Below are positions 52,855 to 62,347 of a stretch of DNA of 64,000 nucleotides, piece by piece. The notes below the pieces were generated by a model. That model was not told the origin of the DNA and did not search any database. It saw only the letters and a program-made list of their open reading frames with translations. Within the stretch, counting starts at the first letter, position 1. Every line of letters starts with the position of its first letter. The stretch lies in the NCBI RefSeq assembly GCF_014653785.1, contig NZ_BNAS01000004.1, forward strand, positions 317,046 to 381,045, written 5' to 3'. The position numbers were made by a program, and so were the translations under genes. Origin of the DNA: Promicromonospora soli (GTDB lineage: Bacteria > Actinomycetota > Actinomycetes > Actinomycetales > Cellulomonadaceae).

Positions 52855-54624
52855 CTAGGCGGAGGTTCCGGTCACGGTCGTGCCGGACTTGGTGACGGTG
52901 TACTCGATCGTGTCGCCGCCCCAGAAGTGGAACGTGAGGGTGACGGGCTCGTCGTCCCTGACCTCGTTGAAGAAGTCAGGGGTGAGGCTGATCGTGCCGG
53001 CGCCGTAGTCGGGCCGGTAGGTCGCCCAGAACTCCTTGAAGGCGGTCCACGTGTGGGGCCCGGCGTTGGTGCCGTCGGCGTACTTGGCCTCCATCGTGGC
53101 GACCTGGTCGCCGTTGAACTCGGTCGGAATCGCGAAGCACGAGGAGTTGCAGGGCTCCCACCCGGACCAAGGTGCGCCGTCCATGGTCCCGGACGCGTCC
53201 GAGAGCTGCGCCTTGTCGTAGGTGATGATGTGGATCGCCCAAGGCAGGCCGTCCGAGAAGCGGGCTTCGATGGTCGCGTTGGTGCCATAGGCGCGGTCGC
53301 CCGCGAGACGGGTGAGCGCGGCGGCGGTCAGGGTGAGCGTGTCACCGGAGACGGTGTAGTCAGCGCCTTCGGTAAGTGCGGTGTCCCCCTGCCACAGGCC
53401 CTCGAAGTCAAGGCCGTTGCGGTTGAGGGTGAGCGACTCGTCCGCGATGGTCCCGGCCTTCTCGAGGTAGATCGAGTCGAACGAGGCGGTTCCCGAAAGC
53501 GTCGTAAAACCTGAGTCCATGTACGCCTTCAGGAGCGGGTCGCGCCATTCCAGGGTGTGGCGGTTGAGGTACGAGCCGGCGTCCCACAGCATCAAGGTCA
53601 GCTGCTCTTCGACGGCCTCGTGCGCGGTGGCCTGGAAGAACTTCAGCAATTCGCCGTACTGCGGCGAGTTGGGCACGGTGCCGCGGGTGTAGTCGTAGCC
53701 GAGGACACCCCACTCCCCGACGATGACCGGCACGCCGTTGTCGACGAAGGTGTCATTGGTGCGCTGGAAGGAGTTCTCGAGGTCCTGCTGGGTCGCCTCG
53801 TCGTAGGTGGTGACCCCGGCGACGTTGACGCCGAAGGGCCAGAACCCGTAGAAGTGGACGGTCGCGGCGATCATCTCGTCGTCGAGCTCGTCGATGGTGG
53901 CCTTGAGCGCGTCCAGGTGCGGCTGCTCGGAGTTGGTGACCCACGTCGGCAGCACCAGGAGCCGGTCCGAGTTCTTCCCGCCGGTGGCGCGGACGGTCTC
54001 GTAGAAGTTGACGTTGAGCGTGGCGGTGTGGGCGTCCTGGTTGGCCACGTCAGTGGGGAACTGCGGTTCGTTGATGCTCTCGAAGGACAGCTCGGACGGG
54101 TAGTCCTTGAACCGCTCGGCGATCTGGGTCCACATCGCGTTGAACTTCGCCAGCACGTTCTCGCGGTCGTCCGGCAGCTCCTTGGTGAACATCTGGTCGT
54201 GGATGTTGACCAGCACCTGGAGGTCGTTCGCGATCGCCCAGTCGACGACCTGCGCGACACGCTCCATGCGCTCGGAGGAGATCGTGTAGTCCGGTCCTGG
54301 GCCGGTGTGCTCGTAGTCCCACGCCACCGGGAGGCGGATCGAGTTGTAGCCCTCGGCCTTGATGGTCTGGAGGAGTTCCTCGGTGATCGGCGGGTTGCCC
54401 CAGGCGGTCTCACCGCCGGTGTCACCGCCGAAGGCGTCGAGGGAGTTGCCGACGTTCCAGCCGGGCTGCATGGCCGCGACCTGCTCCATGGCCGTGACCG
54501 CGTGGTCCGGCGGGGACGAACGGCGCTCGGGTGTCGTCTGCGCGCCGGCGGGGCCGGCGAGGCTCGCCGTCAGTGCCAGTCCGGCCGCCAGGGCTGCGAG
54601 CTTCTGCCAAGGGGGTCTTTTCAC
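52855..54624 (-). CDS. Secreted GH5 endoglucanase with C-terminal carbohydrate-binding modules
   Basis: 589 residues. Signal peptide (LAALAAGLALTASLAGPAGA), then a GH5 barrel: WNVGNSLDAFGG, the acid/base Glu in SINEPQF and the nucleophile Glu in PVIVGEWGVLGYD. C-terminal to it are an Ig-like X2 segment (ESLTLNRNGLDFEGLWQG...) and a CBM46-like domain (WEPCNSSCFAIPTEFNGD...FHFWGGDTIEYTVT), as in Bacillus Cel5B-type enzymes, so it acts on beta-1,4-glucan or xyloglucan outside the cell. The GTG at 54624 is chosen because the signal peptide starts there. A palindrome (54711-54724) upstream is a likely LacI-type operator. Confidence 0.92.
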   Translation of the reverse strand: MKRPPWQKLAALAAGLALTASLAGPAGAQTTPERRSSPPDHAVTAMEQVAAMQPGWNVGNSLDAFGGDTGGETAWGNPPITEELLQTIKAEGYNSIRLPVAWDYEHTGPGPDYTISSERMERVAQVVDWAIANDLQVLVNIHDQMFTKELPDDRENVLAKFNAMWTQIAERFKDYPSELSFESINEPQFPTDVANQDAHTATLNVNFYETVRATGGKNSDRLLVLPTWVTNSEQPHLDALKATIDELDDEMIAATVHFYGFWPFGVNVAGVTTYDEATQQDLENSFQRTNDTFVDNGVPVIVGEWGVLGYDYTRGTVPNSPQYGELLKFFQATAHEAVEEQLTLMLWDAGSYLNRHTLEWRDPLLKAYMDSGFTTLSGTASFDSIYLEKAGTIADESLTLNRNGLDFEGLWQGDTALTEGADYTVSGDTLTLTAAALTRLAGDRAYGTNATIEARFSDGLPWAIHIITYDKAQLSDASGTMDGAPWSGWEPCNSSCFAIPTEFNGDQVATMEAKYADGTNAGPHTWTAFKEFWATYRPDYGAGTISLTPDFFNEVRDDEPVTLTFHFWGGDTIEYTVTKSGTTVTGTSA

Positions 54625-54951
54625 GGTATGCCCTTCTTCGCGCACATGTGGCGCTCGAAAAGGGGTGGTTGGCTCCCCATCGAGCGCGCCTCGGGTGATG
54701 CAGCGCTCCGTTGAAGCGCTTCGACAAACGTAGGGTGGGGATGGCGAGGATGCAAGCCCCAACTCCGAGCAAATCGGGCAGAAGTTGGCTCGTTTCGCTA
54801 TCGTCGGGTGTCAGCTGGCGTCATGGACATTCGTCGATGCGTTTCGAGGAAGAGGCCCCAGGGCTCGGCTTCGGACGGACCCGGCCGGCGCCTCTGAGTT
54901 GGGTCATCCGAAAGATGCATAGGCGTATTTCAATCGAGAGCGGAGTGGTAA
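54625..54951. other. Divergent promoter region of the GH5 and GH36 genes
   Basis: 327 bases without a gene. It holds the palindrome at 54711-54724 and AT-richer stretches near 54905-54950 suitable for a promoter toward GH36. No further structure is evident. Confidence 0.5.
54711..54724. promoter_or_regulatory. LacI-type operator candidate upstream of the GH5 gene
   Basis: TTGAAGCGCTTCGA, near-perfect 14-base palindrome with a central CG, the usual shape of LacI/CebR-family sites that control polysaccharide genes in actinobacteria. It is 87 bases before the GH5 start. Confidence 0.5.
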
Positions 54952-57021
54952 ATGACATCGCAAGCCCCGTTGCATCGTGACGAGGATCCGGTCTTCGAGT
55001 GGGCCCTCCCCGGGCTCCACCTGAAGTTCGACCACCGCGACGACCGGCCCGTGCGGCTCGTGCGCCTCGCGACCGCACCCGAGGCGCCGTCAGCGGCCGC
55101 ACCCTGGGCGATCATCGACGTCATCACCGCCGGCGTCGAGCACCGCGCCAGCAACGACCAGGGCCTCCTCTACTCGAGCGCCGGGCAGCGGCTCCGCTAC
55201 GCGGGCCACGAATCGGACGAGACCGAGCTGCGGATCCGCCAGCGCGCACCGGAGTTCGGCGTCGAGGTGCTCAGCGTCTTCCGCGTCGCTGGACCGGGCC
55301 TCCAGATCCGACACACCGTTCGCAACGTGGCCGACCGGAGTCTCGTACTGCTCTCGGTGAGCTCAGCGCTCGTGGCCGTGCCCGCCGACGGTGCGCACGA
55401 CCTCCTCTGGGGCGAGAGCGAATGGCGGGCCGAGGGGCGCTGGCGGCAGCGCCCATTGAGCGAGCTGCTGCCCGACATCGATCCCGCGATGCACGGCGGC
55501 CAGCACCCGCGCGGGCTCTTCTCGCTGACCAGCCATGGGAGCTGGTCGACTGGATCGTTCCTGCCGACCGGCGTCCTCGCGGCCGAGACCGTCCCTTCGA
55601 TCGCGTGGCAGGTCGAGACCAGCGCTAGCTGGCACTGGGAGGTGGCACAGACCGGGAGCACCGTGACGGTGGGCGTGCACGGCGCGACCGACAGGCACCA
55701 CCAGTTCGCCGCCCGGCTGGCGCCGGGCGAAGAGTTCACCTCGGTGCCGGCAGGACTCTGCGTCGCCGATGGCGGCCGGGACGCGGCCTTCGCGGCGCTC
55801 ACCGGTTACCGGCGCGCGATCCGTGAGGTGCGCCCGGTCGATGCTCGGCTTCCGGTGGTCTACAACGACTACATGAACACTCTCATGGGCGAGCCGTCGA
55901 CGGAGAAGCTACTACCGCTCATCGAGTCGGCGGCCGAGGCGGGCGCGGAGTACTTCTGCATCGACGCCGGGTGGTACGCCACGCCCGGCAGCGCCTGGTG
56001 GGTCGGCGCGGGCGAGTGGCTCGAGGCTCCCGAGCGGTTCACCGGCGGCTTGTTGTCGGTCATCGACGCCATCCGCGCCAACGGCATGCGGCCCGGGTTG
56101 TGGTTGGAGCCGGAGGCGGTCGGGGTCGAGTCGGCGATGGCGGAGCGGTTGCCGGAAGAGGCGTTCTTCCAGCGGTTCGGCGAGCGGGTGATCGTGGCGG
56201 GGAACTTCCAGCTCGACCTGCGGCATCCGGCGGCGCGCGCCCACTTGGACGAGACGGTGGACCGGCTGGTGGACGAGCTCGGGCTCGAGTTCATCAAGCT
56301 CGACTACAACAGGAACATAGGCGCCGGGACTGAAGTGGACGCCGACGCGCCAGGGGCAGGGCTGCTCGGTCACACCCGTGCCTTCCGCGACTGGCTGCTC
56401 GGTGTGCAGGCCCGGCATCCGGGAGTGCTGTTCGAGAACTGTGGTTCGGGTGCGCTGCGCATGGACTACAACCTCCTTTCGGTGGCGCATCTGCAGTCGA
56501 CCTCAGACCAGGAGGACTTCCGTAAGTACGCGCCGATCGCGGCGGCGGCGCCTGCGAGCGTCCTTCCCGAGCAGGCGGGGAACTGGGCGTATCCGGCCGC
56601 GTCGATGGGTTTGGAGGAGACGGCGTTCGCGATGACGGCGGGCGTCATGGGCCGGTTGTACCTCTCCGGGTTCCTCAATGAGTTGAGCGCGGAGCAGTCC
56701 GATCTGGTGCGCGAAGCCATTGCGCTGCACAAGGACTGGCGGCATCGCATCGCCAGGTCGCATCCGGTGTGGCCGCTGGGACTTCCGGGCTGGGGGGACG
56801 AGGTGATCGCCCTGCAGCTCGACACCGGATCCGAGTCGCTGCTGGCGCTGTGGTCGCGCGGTGAGGCTGCGGAGGTCGCGCTGCCAGGGCTGCGCGGGCG
56901 GGACCTGAAGCAGGCCTACCCGGTCGCCTTGCCGGAGTGGACGATCCGCACCGACGGCGAGACGCCGGTCGTCGAGCTGCCGGCGGGGCCCGCCGCCAGG
57001 ATCTTCACAGTGCAGCGGTGA
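54952..57021 (+). CDS. GH36 alpha-galactosidase (cytosolic)
   Basis: A 689-residue enzyme without a signal peptide. N-terminal beta-supersandwich, central barrel with NDYMNTLMGEPS, CIDAGWYATPG, GLWLEPEAVG, the nucleophile Asp in FIKLDYNRN, and the acid/base Asp in LQSTSDQEDFRKYAP; then a C-terminal beta domain. It removes alpha-1,6-galactose from oligosaccharides such as melibiose or galactomannan fragments. ATG with GGAG upstream. Likely uptake of hydrolysate from secreted enzymes is needed, but no transporter is on the island. Confidence 0.93.
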   Translation: MTSQAPLHRDEDPVFEWALPGLHLKFDHRDDRPVRLVRLATAPEAPSAAAPWAIIDVITAGVEHRASNDQGLLYSSAGQRLRYAGHESDETELRIRQRAPEFGVEVLSVFRVAGPGLQIRHTVRNVADRSLVLLSVSSALVAVPADGAHDLLWGESEWRAEGRWRQRPLSELLPDIDPAMHGGQHPRGLFSLTSHGSWSTGSFLPTGVLAAETVPSIAWQVETSASWHWEVAQTGSTVTVGVHGATDRHHQFAARLAPGEEFTSVPAGLCVADGGRDAAFAALTGYRRAIREVRPVDARLPVVYNDYMNTLMGEPSTEKLLPLIESAAEAGAEYFCIDAGWYATPGSAWWVGAGEWLEAPERFTGGLLSVIDAIRANGMRPGLWLEPEAVGVESAMAERLPEEAFFQRFGERVIVAGNFQLDLRHPAARAHLDETVDRLVDELGLEFIKLDYNRNIGAGTEVDADAPGAGLLGHTRAFRDWLLGVQARHPGVLFENCGSGALRMDYNLLSVAHLQSTSDQEDFRKYAPIAAAAPASVLPEQAGNWAYPAASMGLEETAFAMTAGVMGRLYLSGFLNELSAEQSDLVREAIALHKDWRHRIARSHPVWPLGLPGWGDEVIALQLDTGSESLLALWSRGEAAEVALPGLRGRDLKQAYPVALPEWTIRTDGETPVVELPAGPAARIFTVQR

Positions 57022-57251
57022 TCCAGGGTCCAAAGCCGGGCCGCCGGGAGCCTGCTGCGCGGTCATTCCGGCCAGCGGCAGGGTCGCTGCGGCGGCCCGG
57101 TCCACCGACCCGGGCGTGACCAGACGGTCGACCGGGATCGTCACCCGGATGGACATCCGGCGCTTGGGATATTCATCGGATCTCTATCAACCCCAACGAG
57201 CCGATTCCAGCAGGACAATCTTAGGCTCCCGAATTGGCTCCGCCCGTCACT

Positions 57252-57345
57252 GGGAACGACGATGCCCACCAGCGCCGATGAGTATCGATGCTGGTGGGCA
57301 TATGTCGGGCTGACTGGATTCGAACCAGCGACCCTCTGCTCCCAA
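57252..57345. repeat. Right attachment-site copy overlapping the intact tRNA-Pro
   Basis: Partner of 52414-52507, four mismatches in 94 bases. It includes the tRNA terminator-like hairpin (57263-57299, perfect 10-bp stem GCCCACCAGC) and the 3' 41 bases of the tRNA. Confidence 0.85.
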
Positions 57346-57378
57346 AGCAGATGCGCTACCAAGCTGCGCCACAGCCCG
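57305..57378 (-). tRNA. tRNA-Pro (anticodon TGG)
   Basis: 74 nt, no encoded CCA. Acceptor CGGGCTG pairs with CAGCCCG; D-arm GCGC/GCGC; anticodon stem TCTGC/GCAGA with loop TTTGGGA, anticodon TGG; T-arm GCTGG-TTCGAAT-CCAGT. Serves as the integration target of the adjacent island. Confidence 0.95.
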
Positions 57379-57531
57379 TAATCGGCGAAAACCAAGGATG
57401 ACCTTGGGGTTCTCCGGACCGGCTCCCGGCCGACGCGCCCCATCATATCCGGTGGGTACGGCAGGGACGCCAGTCGTTACCAGCCCCGATGGCCCCGTGC
57501 GCGACCTGACGCAGCGGCACGGGAGCCCGGC

Positions 57532-58728
57532 CTACGCCCCGTACGTGACCCCCTCGTCAGGAGGGGGCACCTCGTGCCACCGCCCGTCGGCCGCCGACGC
57601 CTCCGCGGCGGCAGCCACGCGAGCGGCCTGCAGCCCGTCGGCCACGGACGGCGCCACCTGCTTGCCCGTGAGCACTGACGTGATGAACCGCGCGCCCTCG
57701 ATGACCTTGAGGTCCTCAAAGCTCAGCCCCATGCCCCCGCCGGGGTTGAACCGGCCGAACTCCCCGTGCGCCCCGTCCGTCAGCACCCGCGTGAAGCCGT
57801 ACCCGGCGTCGCCTGGCCCGAGGCAGATCTCGAGCTCGTTCATGCGCTCGAAGTCCCACCGGGCGGTGCCCTGGCTGCCGAACACCTCGATGCCGTAGCC
57901 GCACCGCGGCCCGACGGCCACACGGGACGACTCGAAGGTCGCCACGGCACCGCCGACCAGGCGCGCGAGCACCGCCGCGTAGTCCTCGTTCTCCACGGGC
58001 AGCGGCTCCCCGCCGAGGTCGCCGCGGGACTGGTGCCCGACGCCGCCGTCGGCCGGCGCCGGCCGCTCGCGGATGAAGGTCTCCGTGAGCGCCGTGACCT
58101 CGCGCACCGGGGCGACGACGTACTGCGCCAGGTCGAAGCCATGGCTGAGCAGGTCGCCGAGAACGCCCGACCCCGCCGTCGCCCGTACGAAGCGCCAGGT
58201 CCGCGGCCCGGAAGGCGACGACGAGTAGTCGGCGTCGAGCACCACACGGACGTTCGTGACCCGGCCGAGCCTGCCCGAGCGGACAAGCGACCGCAGGTGC
58301 TCCACCGCGGGAGCGTGCCGGTAGTTGAACCCGACGGCGGTGACCAGCCCGGCGTCCCGCGCGGCGTCGGCGATGTCCTGCGACTGCCCGGCCGAGGTTC
58401 CCATGGGCTTCTCGACCCAGAACGGCTTGCCGGCCGCCGCGGCCGCGAGCGCGTGCTCGCGGTGCAGGTAGTTGGGGCCGCAGATCGACACCACGTCGAC
58501 CTCGGGGTGGGCCAGCACCTTGCGGTAGTCGGCGGTCGTCTCCCGGTAGCCGAAGCGGCGCCGGGCCGCCTCGGCGTTCGGCGCCGAGGTGTCGGCGACG
58601 ATGACGGGCACGACGTCGACGTCGAGCTCCGGGTACCGCTCCCCCAGCGCCCGGTAGGCGTGCGAGTGGACGGCGCCCATCCAGCCCGCGGAGATCAGCC
58701 CGACGCCGATCCGCCGTCGTCCCGTCAC
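57532..58728 (-). CDS. Gfo/Idh/MocA-family dehydrogenase, inositol operon
   Basis: A 398-residue NAD(P)-dependent oxidoreductase. N-terminal Rossmann GLISAGWMGAVHSHAYRAL, the EKPMG motif with catalytic Lys, and the DLLSHGFDLAQYVV region carrying the conserved His-x-x-Asp. Related proteins in inositol clusters act on scyllo- or other inositol isomers. GTG start, 28 bases after the isomerase gene. Last gene of the visible iol operon. Confidence 0.88.
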   Translation of the reverse strand: MTGRRRIGVGLISAGWMGAVHSHAYRALGERYPELDVDVVPVIVADTSAPNAEAARRRFGYRETTADYRKVLAHPEVDVVSICGPNYLHREHALAAAAAGKPFWVEKPMGTSAGQSQDIADAARDAGLVTAVGFNYRHAPAVEHLRSLVRSGRLGRVTNVRVVLDADYSSSPSGPRTWRFVRATAGSGVLGDLLSHGFDLAQYVVAPVREVTALTETFIRERPAPADGGVGHQSRGDLGGEPLPVENEDYAAVLARLVGGAVATFESSRVAVGPRCGYGIEVFGSQGTARWDFERMNELEICLGPGDAGYGFTRVLTDGAHGEFGRFNPGGGMGLSFEDLKVIEGARFITSVLTGKQVAPSVADGLQAARVAAAAEASAADGRWHEVPPPDEGVTYGA

Positions 58729-58756
58729 GTCAGCACCCCCCGTCCCAGCATCCCCG

Positions 58757-59716
58757 TCAGAGCAGGCCCAGTCCGCACGACGCCAGGTACTGGCGGGTCA
58801 TGACGGCGTTCGGCAGCGGCAGCCGCGGGTCGCACGGGTACAGGTCCTGCTCGGTCACGACGTACAGGTCCTTGTCCAGGCCGGCCAGCGCGGCGACGAG
58901 CGCCTTCATGTCGGGAGCACCGGCCGGGGGCCGGACCGACGCGCCGCGCGCGACCGCCTCGCCGAAGGGCCAGTCCTCCTTGTGCGCCTGCTCGGTCAGC
59001 TCGACGTCGAAGGCCTTGATGTGCACGTAGGAGATGCGGTCGGGGTAGGTGCGCACCATCTCCAGCGGGTCTCCCCCGCCGTAGACGATGTGGCCGGTGT
59101 CGAGACACAGGTTGACGTAGTCGGGGTCGGTCGCGTCGAACACGCGCGCGATGTCCTCCGGCGTCTCGATGTGGCTGTCCCCGTGCGGGTGGAGCACCAT
59201 CTTCAGCCCGTACTCGTCCTTGAGGATCTGGCCGAGCCGGTTGGCGTTCTCGGTGTAGAGCTTCCAGGCGTCCGGCGTCAGCACGCGGTCGTCGGTCCAC
59301 TCCCAGGTCTTGTCGTCGCGGAACAGCGGGGGCAGGTGGACTATGTACTCCGCGCCGACGGCCGCGTGGGTCTCGGCGATGGCCCGGAAGGTCTTCTCGG
59401 TCTCGGCCCAGGCGTCGGCCTTGTGCAGCACGCCCCAGCCGGTGCCGGCGACGACCGTGAAGCCGTTGTCGTCCATCACCTTCTGCAGGCGCTTCGGGTC
59501 GGTCGGGAAGTAGCCGTACGGGCCCGTCTCCATGTACTCGAAGCCGGCCTCGGCCATCTCGGCCAGCGCCTTCTCCCAGGGGATCTGCTTCTCGTCGTCG
59601 GGGAACCACACGCCCCACTGATCAGGGCAGACGCCGACGGTGAGCTTGCTGAACTGCGGGTCGGTGTTGCGCGCCTTGCTGGTGGGGGCGCCGGAGGACG
59701 TCGTCTCGCTGGTCAT
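58757..59716 (-). CDS. Sugar-phosphate isomerase/epimerase TIM-barrel protein (IolE/IolH-like)
   Basis: A 319-residue AP-endonuclease-2-fold protein. Metal-binding stretches: GFEYMETGPYGYFP (Glu), LKMVLHPHGDSHIE (His), LCLDTGHIVYGGGDP (Asp, His), SYVHIKAFD and VVTEQDLYP (Glu). In the operon it may be inosose dehydratase (IolE) or the IolH-type isomerase. Start ATG at 59716, 43 bases after iolG. Several GTG/ATG codons upstream are shadows. Confidence 0.82.
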   Translation of the reverse strand: MTSETTSSGAPTSKARNTDPQFSKLTVGVCPDQWGVWFPDDEKQIPWEKALAEMAEAGFEYMETGPYGYFPTDPKRLQKVMDDNGFTVVAGTGWGVLHKADAWAETEKTFRAIAETHAAVGAEYIVHLPPLFRDDKTWEWTDDRVLTPDAWKLYTENANRLGQILKDEYGLKMVLHPHGDSHIETPEDIARVFDATDPDYVNLCLDTGHIVYGGGDPLEMVRTYPDRISYVHIKAFDVELTEQAHKEDWPFGEAVARGASVRPPAGAPDMKALVAALAGLDKDLYVVTEQDLYPCDPRLPLPNAVMTRQYLASCGLGLL

Positions 59717-59759
59717 CTCGTTCTCTCTCGTCCGGGGTGGGGTGGGGGTCCAGCAGGGG

Positions 59760-60779
59760 TCAGACGGCGGCCGACGACGCCGTCGACGGCACCGGGGCGG
59801 GGGCCACGCTGCGGCCCGTGCGGGCGGACTCGGTCGCGGCGTCGGCGAGCGCCAGCGCCTGGCGCCCGTCGAGCAGCGACGGCGTCGGCGCGGAGCCCTC
59901 GCGCACCGCGGCCACGAAGGCGGCCAGCTCGCTCGTGTACGCGGCGGCGTAGCGTTCGAGGAAGAAGTCGAGGTACGGGCCACGGCCGCCCGAGGATCCC
60001 GCGGCGTCGAGCACCACCGACGTCGCCGTGTGGTTCTCCGCGCGCAGCGCGCCGCGCGGGCCGAACGCCTCGAGCCGCTGGTCGTACCCGGGCGCGCAGT
60101 GCCGGCTGTTGATGATCATCGCCACGGCGCCGGAGGCGGCGGTGAGGGTGACGATCGCGGCGTCGTAGTCGTCGATCTCCGCGAAGGCGGGGTCCAGGCG
60201 CTGCGGTACCGCCTGGACGGCGACGATGTCACCGAGGAAGAACCGCGCCATGTCGAGGTCGTGGATGGTCATGTCGCGGAAGATCCCGCCCGACCCCGCG
60301 AGGTAGCCCACGGGCGGCGCGGCGGGGTCGCGACTGATGATCGTGAGCTGTTCGAGGTCGCCGATCTCGCCGGCGCCCACGCGGCGGTGGATCTCCGCGA
60401 AGCCCGCGTCGTACCGGCGGTTGAAGCCGAGCATCACGCGGTCCGCGCGGTCGCCCACCTGGGCCAGGCACCGGTCGGCGCGGGCCAGGTCGAGGTCCAC
60501 GGGCTTCTCGGCGAGTACGGCCTTGCCCGCCTCGACGCTCGCGAGGATCTGCTCGACGTGGTGGGCGGTCGGGGACGCGACGACCACCGCGTCCACCGTG
60601 TCGTCTGCGAACACGTCGCCGACGTCGGTGGTGACCGCCGCGCCGTGGGCCGAGGCGAGGCGCGCCGCGGCGCCGTCCACCGGGTCCGCGACGAGCACGA
60701 GCTCGGCGTCGGGTGACGCGGCGATCGAGCGGGCGTGGACGGCGCCGATCCGTCCGGCGCCGATGAGCGCGATGCGCAT
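59760..60779 (-). CDS. iolG: Inositol 2-dehydrogenase
   Basis: A 339-residue NAD-dependent enzyme oxidising myo-inositol to 2-keto-myo-inositol. Rossmann GAGRIGAVHARSIA, AEKPVDLDL with the catalytic Lys, GFNRRYDAGF and the catalytic DMTIHDLDMARFFLG (Asp-x-x-x-His). 13 bases after iolA. Confidence 0.9.
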   Translation of the reverse strand: MRIALIGAGRIGAVHARSIAASPDAELVLVADPVDGAAARLASAHGAAVTTDVGDVFADDTVDAVVVASPTAHHVEQILASVEAGKAVLAEKPVDLDLARADRCLAQVGDRADRVMLGFNRRYDAGFAEIHRRVGAGEIGDLEQLTIISRDPAAPPVGYLAGSGGIFRDMTIHDLDMARFFLGDIVAVQAVPQRLDPAFAEIDDYDAAIVTLTAASGAVAMIINSRHCAPGYDQRLEAFGPRGALRAENHTATSVVLDAAGSSGGRGPYLDFFLERYAAAYTSELAAFVAAVREGSAPTPSLLDGRQALALADAATESARTGRSVAPAPVPSTASSAAV

Positions 60780-60792
60780 GGGTCTTGTCCTC

Positions 60793-62295
60793 CTACTTCT
60801 GGGAGTCGCCGGAGAAGTGGAACGAGGCGTCGGCGCGCTGCTCGCGGTGCGGCCACCGCTGCGTGACGACCTTGCCGCGCGTGTAGAACTTGATGCCCTC
60901 GGGGCCGTAGATGTGGCTCTCGCCGAACAGGGAGTCCTTCCACCCGCCGAACGAGTGCCAGGCCACCGGGACGGGGATCGGCACGTTGACGCCGATCATG
61001 CCCACCTTCACCTCACGCTGGAAGGTGCGGGCTGACTCGCCAGAGCTCGTGAAGACGGCGGTGCCGTTGCCGTAGGGGTTCGCGTTGATCACGTCGATCG
61101 CCTCGGCCAGGCCGGAGACGCGCACGACGTCGATGACCGGGCCGAAGACCTCCTCGCGGTAGACCTCGTGCGCGGGCGCGACCCGGTCGATGACCGTCGG
61201 GCCGACGAAGAAGCCGCCCTCGTAGCCGGGCACGGTGTGGCCGCGGCCGTCGACCACGAGCTCGGCCCCGTCACGCTCGGCCGAGCCGATGAGGCCCTCG
61301 ATGCGCTCCTTCGCGGCCGCCGTGATGACGGGGCCCATGTCGGCCCCCGGCTGGTCGCCGGACGTCACCTTGACCGCGCGGGCCTTGGCGGCGAGCTTCT
61401 CGACGAGCGCGTCGGCCACCGAGTCCTCGACCACCGCTACGGAGATCGCCATGCAGCGTTCACCCGCCGCGCCGAAGGCCGCGGCGGTCAGGTGGTTCAC
61501 CGCGTCGTCGAGGTCGGCGTCGGCCAGCACCACGCCGTGGTTCTTGGCGCCGCCGAGCGCCTGGACGCGCTTGCCCTGCGCCGACGCCGTGGCGTGGATG
61601 TACTTGGCGATGGGGGTCGAGCCGACGAACGAGACGGCTGCGATGTCGTCGTGGTGCAGGATCGCGTCCACGACCTCCTTGTCACCCTGGACGACGTTGA
61701 AGACGCCGTCGGGCAGACCGGCCTTCTGCCACAGGTCGGCCAGGAACAGCGAGGCGGACGGATCGCGCTCGGACGGCTTGAGCACGAACGTGTTGCCGGT
61801 GGCGATCGCCATGGGGCTCATCCACAGCGGCACCATCACGGGGAAGTTGAACGGCGTGATGCCCGCGACCACCCCGAGCGGCTCGCGGAACGAGAAGACG
61901 TCGACGCCGGTCGCGGCCTGCTCCGAGTACTCCCCCTTGAGGAGGTGCGGCAGACCGCAGGCGAACTCCACGACCTCGAGGCCGCGGCCGACCTCGCCGG
62001 CGGCGTCGGAGACGACCTTGCCGTGCTCCCGGCTGACCAGGCGCGCCAGCTCGTCGGTATGCGCCGCGAGCAGCTCGCGGAACCGGAACAGCACCGCGGC
62101 GCGCTTGCCGAGCGGGTACTGCGACCAGGCCTCGAAGGCCTCCGCGGCCGAGGCGACGGCGCGGTCGACGTCGGCGGCGGTGCCGAGACCGAGGCGCGCG
62201 GTCTCCTCGCCGGTGGCGGGGTTGAAGACGGGCTGAGTGCGCTCGCCCGAGGGCTCGACCCGCTTGCCGTGGATCCAGTGGGTGATCAGGGACAT
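60793..62295 (-). CDS. iolA: Methylmalonate-semialdehyde dehydrogenase (CoA-acylating)
   Basis: A 500-residue aldehyde dehydrogenase forming acetyl-CoA or propionyl-CoA from malonic or methylmalonic semialdehyde, the last step of inositol breakdown. NAD-binding GITPFNFPVMVPLWM, the catalytic Cys in FGAAGERCMAISVAV, and the MMSDH-specific VGMIGVNVPIPVPVAWHSFGGWKDS (in pieces). Ends in a 20-residue extension. Start ATG after a 52-base gap from iolD. Confidence 0.93.
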   Translation of the reverse strand: MSLITHWIHGKRVEPSGERTQPVFNPATGEETARLGLGTAADVDRAVASAAEAFEAWSQYPLGKRAAVLFRFRELLAAHTDELARLVSREHGKVVSDAAGEVGRGLEVVEFACGLPHLLKGEYSEQAATGVDVFSFREPLGVVAGITPFNFPVMVPLWMSPMAIATGNTFVLKPSERDPSASLFLADLWQKAGLPDGVFNVVQGDKEVVDAILHHDDIAAVSFVGSTPIAKYIHATASAQGKRVQALGGAKNHGVVLADADLDDAVNHLTAAAFGAAGERCMAISVAVVEDSVADALVEKLAAKARAVKVTSGDQPGADMGPVITAAAKERIEGLIGSAERDGAELVVDGRGHTVPGYEGGFFVGPTVIDRVAPAHEVYREEVFGPVIDVVRVSGLAEAIDVINANPYGNGTAVFTSSGESARTFQREVKVGMIGVNVPIPVPVAWHSFGGWKDSLFGESHIYGPEGIKFYTRGKVVTQRWPHREQRADASFHFSGDSQK

Positions 62296-62347
62296 GAGAA
62301 ACCTCGCTCGTGCTGGGTCGGGTCGGTGGAGTCGGTGCGGGGGACGG

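Larger units (their letters stand above)
52508..57304. mobile_element. 4.8 kb genomic island inserted at tRNA-Pro(TGG)
   Basis: Bounded by the direct repeats at 52414-52507 and 57252-57345. The tRNA is transcribed leftward and the island lies at its 3' side, with the displaced 3' fragment at the far end, exactly the geometry of tRNA-targeted integration. Contents: SDR remnant, GH5 cellulase, GH36 alpha-galactosidase. No integrase or excisionase is seen, so it is a cargo-only or decayed element, mobilised in trans or fixed. Confidence 0.7.

Noticed and set aside
57022-57251. Minus-strand frame starting near 57156 that reads into the GH36 gene
   Set aside because: Most of it is antisense to GH36; the free part has no family resemblance, so it is treated as intergenic.
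52508-57304. Hidden integrase or excisionase inside the tRNA-Pro island
   Set aside because: All substantial frames are explained by the GH5 and GH36 genes, the SDR remnant and their shadows; no tyrosine- or serine-recombinase motif was seen.
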